Assembly: GCA_003144015.1 (NCBI GenBank)
Contig: QFWS01000002.1
Coordinates: 248,001 to 312,000, forward strand
Length of the DNA: 64,000 bases
Direction of reading: 5' to 3'
Source of the DNA: Flavobacteriaceae bacterium LYZ1037
GTDB lineage: Bacteria > Bacteroidota > Bacteroidia > Flavobacteriales > Flavobacteriaceae
Shown: piece by piece, positions 18,701 through 25,852 of the stretch
How the letters are laid out: each line of letters begins with the position of its first letter
How positions within the stretch are numbered: position 1 is the first letter of the stretch
The notes under the pieces: model-generated
What the model was told of the DNA's origin: nothing
The model's database searches: none
Seen by the model: only the letters and a program-made list of their open reading frames with translations
Made by a program: the position numbers and the translations under genes

Positions 18701-20026
18701 TAATGTAATAGTATCAATATCTGCTTGTTGATCTTGTTTCGAAAGTGTGGTGATTTTGGCACTTTTAGCTGTAATTTGAAAGGCTATAAATTCGACAATA
18801 ATGACTGCTCCATCAATGATAATTCCAAAATCGATAGCACCTAGACTCATTAAATTGGCATCCACACCAAAGACATTCATTAACGAAATAGCGAATAACA
18901 AACTTAACGGGATTACTGATGCTACAACTAGACCAGAACGCCAATTTCCCAATAATAAAACCACTACAAAAATAACAATCAGGGAACCTAAGATTAAGTT
19001 TTCGGCAACCGTAAAAGTGGTTTTGTTTATTAGCTCAGTTCGTTCTAAAAAACCGTTAATATAGACACCTTCCGGTAAGGTGTGTTGAATAGATTCTACA
19101 CGTTCTTTAACAGCTTTAATAATTTGACTAGAGTTTCCATTTTTTAACATCATGATTTGGCCAAGAACTTTTTCGCCTTCACCATTTCCAGTAATAGCCC
19201 CAAAACGGGTAGCGCTACCAAAACCTACTTTTGCAATATCTTTTATGTAGATTGGGACACCATCATTTTTAACCACGATGTTTCCAATATCTTCTAGAGA
19301 TGTTACCAAGCCTTCTCCACGAATAAAAAACGCTTGATTGGTTTTTTCAATGTATCCACCACCTGCAACACTATTATTTTTTTCTAATGCATCATATATT
19401 TCTGAAACTGAAATATGCATGGCATTTAGTTTTTGTGGATTGATAGCGACTTCGTATTGTTTTAAAAATCCTCCCCAGGTATTTACTTCAACCACTCCTG
19501 GTATTCCAGACAATTGACGTTTGACAACCCAATCTTGAATGGTTCTTAAATCGGTAATGGAATAGTTATCTTTAAATTCAGGTTTGACATCTAGAATGTA
19601 TTGATAAATCTCTCCCAAACCCGTGGTAATTGGTCCCATTTCTGGAGCACCAAAACCTTCTGGAATTTTTTCAGAAGCCGATTTAATTTTTTCTGCAATT
19701 AATTGTCTGGGTAGAAATGTGCCTAAATCGTCTTCAAACACAATGGTTACAACTGATAGTCCAAACTTTGAAACAGAACGGATTTCGACCACTCCAGGTA
19801 AATTAGCCATTTCCAACTCAACGGGATAGGTAATAAATTGTTCCACATCTTGAGTGGATAAATTTTTCGATGTGGTAATAACTTGCACTTGATTGTTGGT
19901 GATATCTGGAACAGCTCCAATAGGAATCTGAGTTAAAGAAATTATTCCAAAGCCAACAACAAAAGCCATGAATAAAAGAATAATAAGCTTATTCTTTAAA
20001 CTAAATTTAATGATGTTTTCTAACAT
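15713..20026 (-). CDS. czcA: CzcA/CusA-type heavy-metal RND pump fused to a TolC-like outer-membrane factor
   Basis: A 1437-aa chain. Residues 1 to about 1035 are a complete HME-RND transporter: twelve helices, two large periplasmic loops, and TM4 motif 'DFGIIIDGAVIIVE'. That motif is typical of divalent-metal (Co/Zn/Cd/Ni) members, unlike the Cu/Ag CusA signature. Residues about 1042-1437 are a CusC/TolC-type outer-membrane efflux protein (two OEP repeats, long helices). The junction 'EQKKDLK' is followed by a Met and a textbook signal peptide ending 'IKAQQ'. The outer-membrane part may thus be cut free after export. Two-domain proteins of about this length occur in other Flavobacteriia. It is preceded by a small His-rich gene and followed by the adaptor and the P1B-4 ATPase. 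Confidence 0.9.
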   Translation of the reverse strand: MLENIIKFSLKNKLIILLFMAFVVGFGIISLTQIPIGAVPDITNNQVQVITTSKNLSTQDVEQFITYPVELEMANLPGVVEIRSVSKFGLSVVTIVFEDDLGTFLPRQLIAEKIKSASEKIPEGFGAPEMGPITTGLGEIYQYILDVKPEFKDNYSITDLRTIQDWVVKRQLSGIPGVVEVNTWGGFLKQYEVAINPQKLNAMHISVSEIYDALEKNNSVAGGGYIEKTNQAFFIRGEGLVTSLEDIGNIVVKNDGVPIYIKDIAKVGFGSATRFGAITGNGEGEKVLGQIMMLKNGNSSQIIKAVKERVESIQHTLPEGVYINGFLERTELINKTTFTVAENLILGSLIVIFVVVLLLGNWRSGLVVASVIPLSLLFAISLMNVFGVDANLMSLGAIDFGIIIDGAVIIVEFIAFQITAKSAKITTLSKQDQQADIDTITLKSSSRMMNSAIFGQLIILIVFIPILSLSGIEGKMFKPMAMTFSFALIGAMIFCLTYVPVISSLVLKPSVQSDKNISVRLMKFLNKVYSPIINWALLNKRLVVSLSIILLISSAWIFNSMGGEFIPTLDEGDFVIQPVLKTGTSLSKTIEITTRIEQILLDNFPEVEQVVSRIGAAEVPTDPMSMEESDVIIKLKPKKEWVSASSKDELADKFKKALSIIPEMDVEFTQPIEMRFNELITGVRADVAIKIFGEDLTILSNKANEVRELIEKVEGASDIIVEKVAGLPQMSVKFDRSKIARYGLNISSLNQLISMGFAGGTVGSVFEGEKRFDLVIRLEENQRKNIESLQNLYVDTPNGSKIPLSELAKITYTTGPAKISRDDTKRRIVVGINVRNRDLQSVVDDIQNILDKDLKLPTGYSITYGGQFENLQSAKARLMVAVPIALVLIFILLYFAFNSVKDALLIYSAIPLSAVGGILLLWIRDLPFSISAGVGFIALFGIAVLNGIVLIEHFKELKEQGVKNIEERIKRGTAERLRPVLLTATAAALGFLPMAISTNAGAEVQRPLATVVIGGLVSATILTLVVLPVLYAWAEQKKDLKMNKKVLTAIVILLFSFQIKAQQLPLTIEETVNLAIENNSGLKASSLKMNEADALVESAFNFDKTSIYYNYDESNLAGNNEPLNIFGISQDFKFPTVYFADKKVNQAQYQVQKSNHNIRFQALKRDVTSKYYQLSYANSKAHAYQFLDSLYQNFAISAKRRFELGETNYLEMITAQSKQKQLETLYKQALQEVILATEQLKMVVQVDSLVIINKPLNKLVLENMSIDDNIGLEAFEYSKDYYKALNKKEKQSLLPDLNVEYFQGTNSGIDRNFVGYTFGVKIPLFFSGNASRIKASKIAQNIAEEQQQDYQVKLDTEYQSLLAKLQQHEEAINYYETQGKKLSEEIIKTAERTFKEGEIDFFQYIQSIETSKDIELTYLDNLNTYNQTIIAINYLIL
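16895..16925 (-). other. Fusion junction: A8 tract, internal ATG and signal peptide start
   Basis: On the coding strand, eight consecutive A residues (16913-16920) are followed by GATCTTAAA and an ATG at 16903-16901, which begins a full Sec signal peptide of the TolC-like part (396 aa). One base fewer in the A-run would end the RND frame at a TGA overlapping that ATG (ATGA). One base more would end it at a TAA four bases earlier. The site is therefore either the scar of a recent gene fusion, a slippage site, or a homopolymer error. Confidence 0.7.
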
Positions 20027-20096
20027 AATTCGTATGTAAAAAGTGGTAAGCTATTAAGAAAATAGCTTATAATAAATGATTTAAATTACGAGTGAA

Positions 20097-20486
20097 TTAT
20101 GCGAATTTTGGAGGCTGAAAAATTGAAGATTTTTCGAATAAAGAAATAGATTCTTTATAAAAGAAGTTGCATGGAATTTCAATAAAAGGTTGATATTCCA
20201 ATGTAAAATTTGATGTAGGAAGCGTAAAAGCTGCATTAGCATGAACACATGTTTGATGATGATGTTTGAAGGGTAAATCTTCATGTTCTTCATGATTATT
20301 CTCATGCTGAAACTTGGCATCGCCATAATGTTCTGAAATAAAATCTACAAACGAATCTCCATAATTTTCTTGATGATATTGGGCATGTTCTAAAAGAGTA
20401 CTTAGCTTTGAAAAATCTTCAAAACTAAGGTTGAAACTTTGAAAAAGTATCAAAAAAGAATAAGATATGGCTATTAGCTTGTTCAT
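20097..20486 (-). CDS. Small exported His-rich protein of the metal-efflux operon
   Basis: The likely start is the ATG at 20486 (product 129 aa, MNKLIAISYSFLI...), not the longer frame opening at 20531. The N-terminus is then a hydrophobic signal segment, and a TAnnTTTG promoter lies just upstream of it. The central part is rich in His and Glu ('HENNHEEHEDLPFKHHH', then QTC), suggesting metal binding. The C-terminal part is Phe/Pro-rich ('IFQPPKFA'). I recognise no named domain. Being first in the operon, 70 bases before the CzcA-TolC gene, it is probably a periplasmic or envelope metal-binding accessory; that role is inferred. Confidence 0.6.
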   Translation of the reverse strand: MNKLIAISYSFLILFQSFNLSFEDFSKLSTLLEHAQYHQENYGDSFVDFISEHYGDAKFQHENNHEEHEDLPFKHHHQTCVHANAAFTLPTSNFTLEYQPFIEIPCNFFYKESISLFEKSSIFQPPKFA

Positions 20487-20494
20487 TTGTATTA

Positions 20495-20502
20495 CAAAAC
20501 TA
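20495..20502 (-). promoter_or_regulatory. Candidate -7 box for the metal-efflux operon
   Basis: On the minus strand this reads TAGTTTTG, matching TAnnTTTG, and ends nine bases before the ATG at 20486. The transcript would have almost no leader. It supports 20486 over 20531 as the start. No good -33 box seen. Confidence 0.45.
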
Positions 20503-20543
20503 CGAAAAAAATACGGCTTAAAGCGTAACATAAGTTACATGTA

Positions 20544-23500
20544 CTAAAAGTATGCTTTTAATTGAATGCTACCAGTATGAATAACTTTGCTGGTTTCGCT
20601 TTTTCTTCCAAGATAGTTAAGGTTTAAATCTAGAAAAGATGTAATTTTCTTCTGTGCCAACAGGCTCCAAGTGTAATTTTTTCCGGGTTGTAAGCCTTCC
20701 ATCATTTGGTAGGCAACAGGCGAATTTGAGTTTCCATTAAAGTTGTTTGAAAAATAGTTAAACTCTCCTATAATTGACATTTTTTGAAAATTTGTAAACG
20801 AAAATGAAGCACCATAATTTTGTTGTTTTAAAGTCTCAAAACCACCAATAGAATTTTCTTTATTTGTGTATTGATAGAATATGTCGAATCGTGTAAAATC
20901 ATTTAATAAATAAGACAGTTTTGGGTTGATGTTTACTGCATCTATATTATAATTTTTACTAGAAAAATTTTCACTGACACTTTCTGTATTGTTTAAGCTT
21001 GTTTGAAAATTTATCAACCAGTTTATTGCAAATTTGTGATTGAAATGTAGCATGTGGCTTATCAAAGAATTTTCAATATAGCCAACGGTTAAAATGTTTC
21101 TTGTGTCGCTTTTTAAGAAGGTGTAAGAAGTGGTATAGTGTTGTTTACCACGATTAAAAAACAAGACATTTCTAAAATTAAGCTGTAGTCCTAATTCAGT
21201 ATCTGGATTACTTTTAAACGGGTTTAAATTGATGCTATTACCTTCGCGTTTGTTTTTTCTATCAACAATATAAGACGTTTGATTGTAAAAATGAGACAAT
21301 CCCTTTTTTAAACCACTTACTTCACTAGACCATTGTTGAGGGTTGATGGTTAATGTTTGACTTAGCCTGTTTTGATGTGTTTTAATAAATATTTGGTTTG
21401 GTAACAAAACACGAATAAACTTTCCTTGGTCTTGAAATTGGGCAATTTCAAATTCTTCTAGTTCCTGAATACCATTTTCATTATAATCGATCCAAGTATA
21501 ATTACCTTGTCCAGGTTCTACTTCAACAAAAGTAAATTCTTGCTGTGGTAAGGTTCCAGAATTTGTTTCGTAAACGGTATTCCATAAGAAAAACTGTTTA
21601 ATAAAACGTTGACTATATTGAATTCTTGAATTTAGAGATCTTTCGTCTTCCTGGGTTTCATCAGTGTTATTTAAAACTCTATAATTGGCATAAAACGATA
21701 AATTTGTACGTTCATTCTGGATAATTCTTGAATCTAAATAATAGGTGTTCGAGGTGTTTACTTTTTGTAATTGGGTATTTCTAATACTATCGTTTACACG
21801 AAATTTATAACCAATTTCGGCAAACACTTTGGTGCTGTCACCAATTCCTGTAAATACTTCATACGATTTGTATTTCTGGCTATTTGGTAAAAAAGCTTCT
21901 GTGTCTCTGTCTTTATCCTGATTATCTTCCATAGCCAACTTGGTTCCTGCCCAAGCACGATTAAAGCTATATGTTAGCATGTTAAAAGTTCTAAAAAATG
22001 TTGAATTATTGGTTGTTGAAGAGGTGTTTAATAAACTTGAAAGTGAGACTATTTGCCAATTATTTAATAGGAGATTTGCAGAAACAATATGTCTGTTGCC
22101 ATTGAAATTTTTAGAATAGTTTAAGTACTCAAACTGGTAACTAGCTATGCCTTTTTGATTGTGGAAAGCTTGAGCTCCAGTTTTAATAAAAGTTTGAGTG
22201 CCCAAACTAGTTGCCGTTGTAGGGCTTGTTGTTCTTCCCAGGTTCCAATCTCTATTGAATTCGGCATTATAAATACGCTGAACAGATCTAAAATCTTTTT
22301 GAATATAATCGATATCAGCAAAAGCATCTAAATTCCATAAACTATCTCTTTTAATTATGGCTTGATTTACTTTAAGTTTTCCAGCAAAACCATCATTATT
22401 GTTATCGTCTATATTTGAAAATAAATTCAAATCGTTTTTGCTTCCTGCCACTTCAAAAGCGATATTTGTTTTATCAGAAGGTTTATAATCTCCATTAATA
22501 ATTGCCATTTGTAACTTTGTAGGAGCGACCAATTGGATGATGGGCTCGTAATTTCCTTGAGGAACACCTGCAACGGGTTCAATATATTCGAAAATGGTAC
22601 TAATAGCATCATTGCTACTTATTATATAATTTCCAAGATTGTCGCCAACTAGTGTAAAACGGGCGCTAAATAAGTCATCCTCGGGATTATTTGAGAACAC
22701 AAGTGCTTCAACACCACCAATTAATTCTTTTTTATAGAGGATTCTATTTTCATTATAGGCTTCTGGAGTTATCGAAGGAGCAACCATTTTAGTTCTATCG
22801 TCTCCGGCTTCAGCTAGAATATCAACTTGTTCTGCTGATAAGTTTTGTTGTAAGGGGTTGTTTTTTGAGTCGGTTTCACTGTAAATAGAAACGCCAAGGT
22901 TTAAGTTTTCGCTTTCATACCTTCCACCACCAAAGACTAATAGTCTGGAATAATTTCGATCACTATATTGATAGTCTACTGTGACTCTCATTTCAGAAGT
23001 AACAGGAAAAGTAGAATTAAAAATAATTTCGCCTGCATTGTAATCTATAATATAATCGTTGTATTCGCCACGTTCTAATGCGACACCATTTACATAAACT
23101 GTTTCACTTCCAGAAACAATTAAAACATATAATTCATCGTTTGGACCTTTTAATTTATAAGGCCCTTGATTTCCTTCCTGAGCTGAAAACTGACTGGTTG
23201 TAAATTGCCCTCTAACTAAAGCACCAGAAGCAAATAGGTTGGTTTGCGATTCTGGATGATGTAAAGTAGCGCCAAGTGATAGACCTTGAACACGTTTTGA
23301 AAAATTTCCAAAATAAGAATACGGGTTTGTTAAATCAATGTCTCCTGCTCTAATTTTCCAATTGTCGCTAAAAAGCTCAACAAAAACTTGATCGAATTCA
23401 TCTAATCGTTGCGAATATCCACTTTCCTGTAAGGGCACATTGGCATCTTGAATGGAAGCTCTTAAAGATATTTTTTCACTTAACTTTCCAGTAATTTGTA

Positions 23501-23978
23501 AGTCTAACTCACTATTTAAAACCGAATTTTGGTTGTTTCCAATAACAACACCTCTAGAAATACTACCAGAGGTTGTTAGTCCATCAAAAGGTGTGAAGGT
23601 TTGTTTTTCGCTTGGTTGTGAGAGTTTGTACAGTTTTGCAAGATTCCCTGTATTCTCAACAATTATACTATCGCTTATTTGTCTATAGGTTTTAGTTAAA
23701 TATTCCGGATATTTTAAATAATTCACAATTAGAGAATCTGCCTCTATAGGTTTATTAATAATTAGTAGGGCATTTTCAAAATCAATATCGTAAAAAGACG
23801 TATCAACAAAAGAACTATCTTTTTTTTTAATGGTAAAAAAGTTTGAATTAATACTCACACTATCAATAACAATAGTATCACTTACAGCAACTGTTTTTGT
23901 TCTGTAATTAGAATTGTGATCTTGTGCAAAAGCACAAGCACCAAAGAGAAGTGTTATTAAAAGGAATATTAACTTCAT
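20544..23978 (-). CDS. Large outer-membrane beta-barrel-like protein of unknown function
   Basis: A 1144-aa exported protein with signal peptide 1-18 ('FGACAFAQ'). The N-terminal 130 residues hold repeated 'D-S-(I/V)-x-V' strands. A region at about 140-350 contains 'ISLRASIQDANVPLQESGYS' and then 'YVNGVALERGEYNDYIIDY' with 'GEIIF' after it. That 'VNG..L..G.dY.IDY..G.i.F' pattern also occurs in SprA-like outer-membrane proteins. The remainder alternates aromatic/polar strands up to a C-terminal aromatic (…LKAYF), as expected for a barrel. It is probably one of the big conserved Bacteroidetes outer-membrane proteins; substrate unknown. It is separate from the metal operon, ending 13 bases upstream of its frame. 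Confidence 0.65.
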   Translation of the reverse strand: MKLIFLLITLLFGACAFAQDHNSNYRTKTVAVSDTIVIDSVSINSNFFTIKKKDSSFVDTSFYDIDFENALLIINKPIEADSLIVNYLKYPEYLTKTYRQISDSIIVENTGNLAKLYKLSQPSEKQTFTPFDGLTTSGSISRGVVIGNNQNSVLNSELDLQITGKLSEKISLRASIQDANVPLQESGYSQRLDEFDQVFVELFSDNWKIRAGDIDLTNPYSYFGNFSKRVQGLSLGATLHHPESQTNLFASGALVRGQFTTSQFSAQEGNQGPYKLKGPNDELYVLIVSGSETVYVNGVALERGEYNDYIIDYNAGEIIFNSTFPVTSEMRVTVDYQYSDRNYSRLLVFGGGRYESENLNLGVSIYSETDSKNNPLQQNLSAEQVDILAEAGDDRTKMVAPSITPEAYNENRILYKKELIGGVEALVFSNNPEDDLFSARFTLVGDNLGNYIISSNDAISTIFEYIEPVAGVPQGNYEPIIQLVAPTKLQMAIINGDYKPSDKTNIAFEVAGSKNDLNLFSNIDDNNNDGFAGKLKVNQAIIKRDSLWNLDAFADIDYIQKDFRSVQRIYNAEFNRDWNLGRTTSPTTATSLGTQTFIKTGAQAFHNQKGIASYQFEYLNYSKNFNGNRHIVSANLLLNNWQIVSLSSLLNTSSTTNNSTFFRTFNMLTYSFNRAWAGTKLAMEDNQDKDRDTEAFLPNSQKYKSYEVFTGIGDSTKVFAEIGYKFRVNDSIRNTQLQKVNTSNTYYLDSRIIQNERTNLSFYANYRVLNNTDETQEDERSLNSRIQYSQRFIKQFFLWNTVYETNSGTLPQQEFTFVEVEPGQGNYTWIDYNENGIQELEEFEIAQFQDQGKFIRVLLPNQIFIKTHQNRLSQTLTINPQQWSSEVSGLKKGLSHFYNQTSYIVDRKNKREGNSINLNPFKSNPDTELGLQLNFRNVLFFNRGKQHYTTSYTFLKSDTRNILTVGYIENSLISHMLHFNHKFAINWLINFQTSLNNTESVSENFSSKNYNIDAVNINPKLSYLLNDFTRFDIFYQYTNKENSIGGFETLKQQNYGASFSFTNFQKMSIIGEFNYFSNNFNGNSNSPVAYQMMEGLQPGKNYTWSLLAQKKITSFLDLNLNYLGRKSETSKVIHTGSIQLKAYF

Positions 23979-24099
23979 GAAGTACTAAACTACATATCAA
24001 TAAAAATATTTTGTTGATAGCTTTTGTTAAATCGGTTTTAAATTAATAGTGTAAATGTAAAGCATTATTTATTTTAGCTGAAATTCTTACATTATTAAT

Positions 24100-24861
24100 A
24101 TGAAAATCATTTCTTATAACGTTAATGGCATTCGTGCAGCATTAAACAAAGGGTTTCTAACTTGGTTAGAAGCAGCCAATCCAGATGTAATTTGTTTACA
24201 GGAGATAAAAGCTATGGAAGAACAGTTGGATTTAAATTTGTTTGAGGAAGCTGGTTACAAATATCATTATTGGTTTAGTGCTCAAAAAAAAGGTTATAGT
24301 GGGGTTGCTATTTTAAGCAAAACAAAACCCAATCATGTAGAATTTGGTACAGGAATACCATCTATGGACTTTGAAGGAAGAAATATTCGAGCAGATTTCG
24401 ACAATGTTTCAGTTATGAGTTTGTATTTGCCTTCAGGAACTAATGATGCTCGTTTACAACATAAGTTCGATTATATGGATATGTTTCAAGACTATATTAA
24501 TAAGTTGAGAGTTCAAATTCCTAATCTAATTATTTGTGGCGATTTTAATATTTGTCATGAAGAAATCGATATTCATAATCCAAAAATGAAGGGTGTTTCA
24601 GGTTTTTTACCAGAAGAAAGGGAATGGCTTGGAAGATTTATTGATAGTGGACTAACAGACTCTTTCCGGTATTTACATCCTGAAAAACAAGAATATAGCT
24701 GGTGGAGTTATCGAGCTAATTCAAGAGCAAATAATAAAGGCTGGAGATTAGATTACGCTATGGTTTCTAAACCTTTGCAAGAAAAAATAAAAAGAGCCGT
24801 TATACTTTCAGATGCCGTTCATAGCGATCATTGCCCAATATTAATTGAAATTGAAAAATAA
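24100..24861 (+). CDS. xth: Exodeoxyribonuclease III / AP endonuclease
   Basis: A 253-aa ExoIII-family enzyme that cuts DNA 5' to abasic sites and degrades 3' ends. The fold motifs are all present: N7 in 'SYNVNGIRAA', E35 in 'CLQEIK', the 'GDFNICH' motif, the 'DYAMVS' strand and the C-terminal 'HSDHCPI' with catalytic D and H. Cytoplasmic, base-excision repair. It is the first gene of a closely spaced plus-strand run (12 bases to the next gene), but nothing suggests functional linkage with the envelope genes that follow. Confidence 0.95.
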   Translation: MKIISYNVNGIRAALNKGFLTWLEAANPDVICLQEIKAMEEQLDLNLFEEAGYKYHYWFSAQKKGYSGVAILSKTKPNHVEFGTGIPSMDFEGRNIRADFDNVSVMSLYLPSGTNDARLQHKFDYMDMFQDYINKLRVQIPNLIICGDFNICHEEIDIHNPKMKGVSGFLPEEREWLGRFIDSGLTDSFRYLHPEKQEYSWWSYRANSRANNKGWRLDYAMVSKPLQEKIKRAVILSDAVHSDHCPILIEIEK

Positions 24862-24873
24862 AAATTTATAAAA

Positions 24874-25833
24874 ATGAAAAAGTACGTTTTTTTTACCTTA
24901 ACCTTTGGAGTCTTATTATCGTCATGTGTTTCACCTAAAGTTTATAAAGACTTAGAGAGTAAATACAGTGTGTTAAAAAATGAAAATAAGCAATTAAAAG
25001 AAGATAATGAAAGCTTGTTGAATTCAAAAAATACAACAGAAAATGAGTTAAGTCAATTACGTGATGCTTATAATGAAGCTTTGGCTGAACGAGATAAACT
25101 ACAAGGAGATTACAATGCCACAAAAGCGAACTTAGATAATTTAAAAGCTTCATATAATGCTTTAGAAAAAAACAGCTCCTCTGCTATTGCAGAAAATGTT
25201 CAGAAAAATAAAGAATTGTTAGCACAATTAGAAGCAAAAGAACAAGCCTTAGAAACTGAAAATGCTAGATTGGAAGCCCTGAAAAAAGAATTAGAAGCAC
25301 GTTCTAATCGTGTAGCTGAATTAGAAAGCATGATTGCAGCTAAAGACGCTGCCATGACCGAATTAAAAAACGCGATTTCAAGAGCTTTAGTAGATTTTGA
25401 AGGTAAAGGGCTAACTGTAGAACAAAGAGATGGTAAAGTGTATGTGTCAATGGAAAACAAATTGTTATTCCAATCTGGTAGCTGGGCAGTTGGCGTTGAA
25501 GGAAAAAAAGCAGTTAAGCAATTAGGAAGTGTGCTTGCAGATAATCCTGAAATTAATGTACTTATAGAAGGACATACAGATAATGTACCATATTCTGGAA
25601 ATGGAACACTATCAGGAAACTGGGACTTATCTACCAAACGAGCAACTGCAATAGTAGAGATTCTTAGAGAAAATGCCAGCATCAATCCAGAAAGTTTAAC
25701 AGCAGCAGGAAGAGGAGAATATGCTCCAATAGCGACTAACGACACAGCTGAAGGCAAAGCAAAAAACAGACGTATAGAAGTTATTTTAACTCCTAAGTTA
25801 GATGAAATTACTAAATTGCTAAACAAAGAATAA
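24874..25833 (+). CDS. OmpA-family lipoprotein with coiled-coil stalk
   Basis: A 319-aa lipoprotein with lipobox 'LLSSC' (C18). Residues about 25-165 form a continuous coiled coil. An OmpA-like peptidoglycan-binding domain occupies about 195-310 ('LIEGHTDNVPYSG', 'LSTKRATAIVEIL', 'AAGRGEY', 'KNRRIEVIL'). The role is to tether the outer membrane to peptidoglycan, like Pal or OprF C-domains. The next gene, an octaheme cytochrome lipoprotein, begins 20 bases after its stop and probably shares the transcript. Confidence 0.9.
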   Translation: MKKYVFFTLTFGVLLSSCVSPKVYKDLESKYSVLKNENKQLKEDNESLLNSKNTTENELSQLRDAYNEALAERDKLQGDYNATKANLDNLKASYNALEKNSSSAIAENVQKNKELLAQLEAKEQALETENARLEALKKELEARSNRVAELESMIAAKDAAMTELKNAISRALVDFEGKGLTVEQRDGKVYVSMENKLLFQSGSWAVGVEGKKAVKQLGSVLADNPEINVLIEGHTDNVPYSGNGTLSGNWDLSTKRATAIVEILRENASINPESLTAAGRGEYAPIATNDTAEGKAKNRRIEVILTPKLDEITKLLNKE

Positions 25834-25852
25834 CAAATCACTTTTTTATTAA

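Noticed and set aside
20486-20531. Upstream extension of the His-rich protein (start at 20531).
   Set aside because: The extra 15 residues precede the signal segment, and the promoter-like box at 20495-20502 lies inside the extension.
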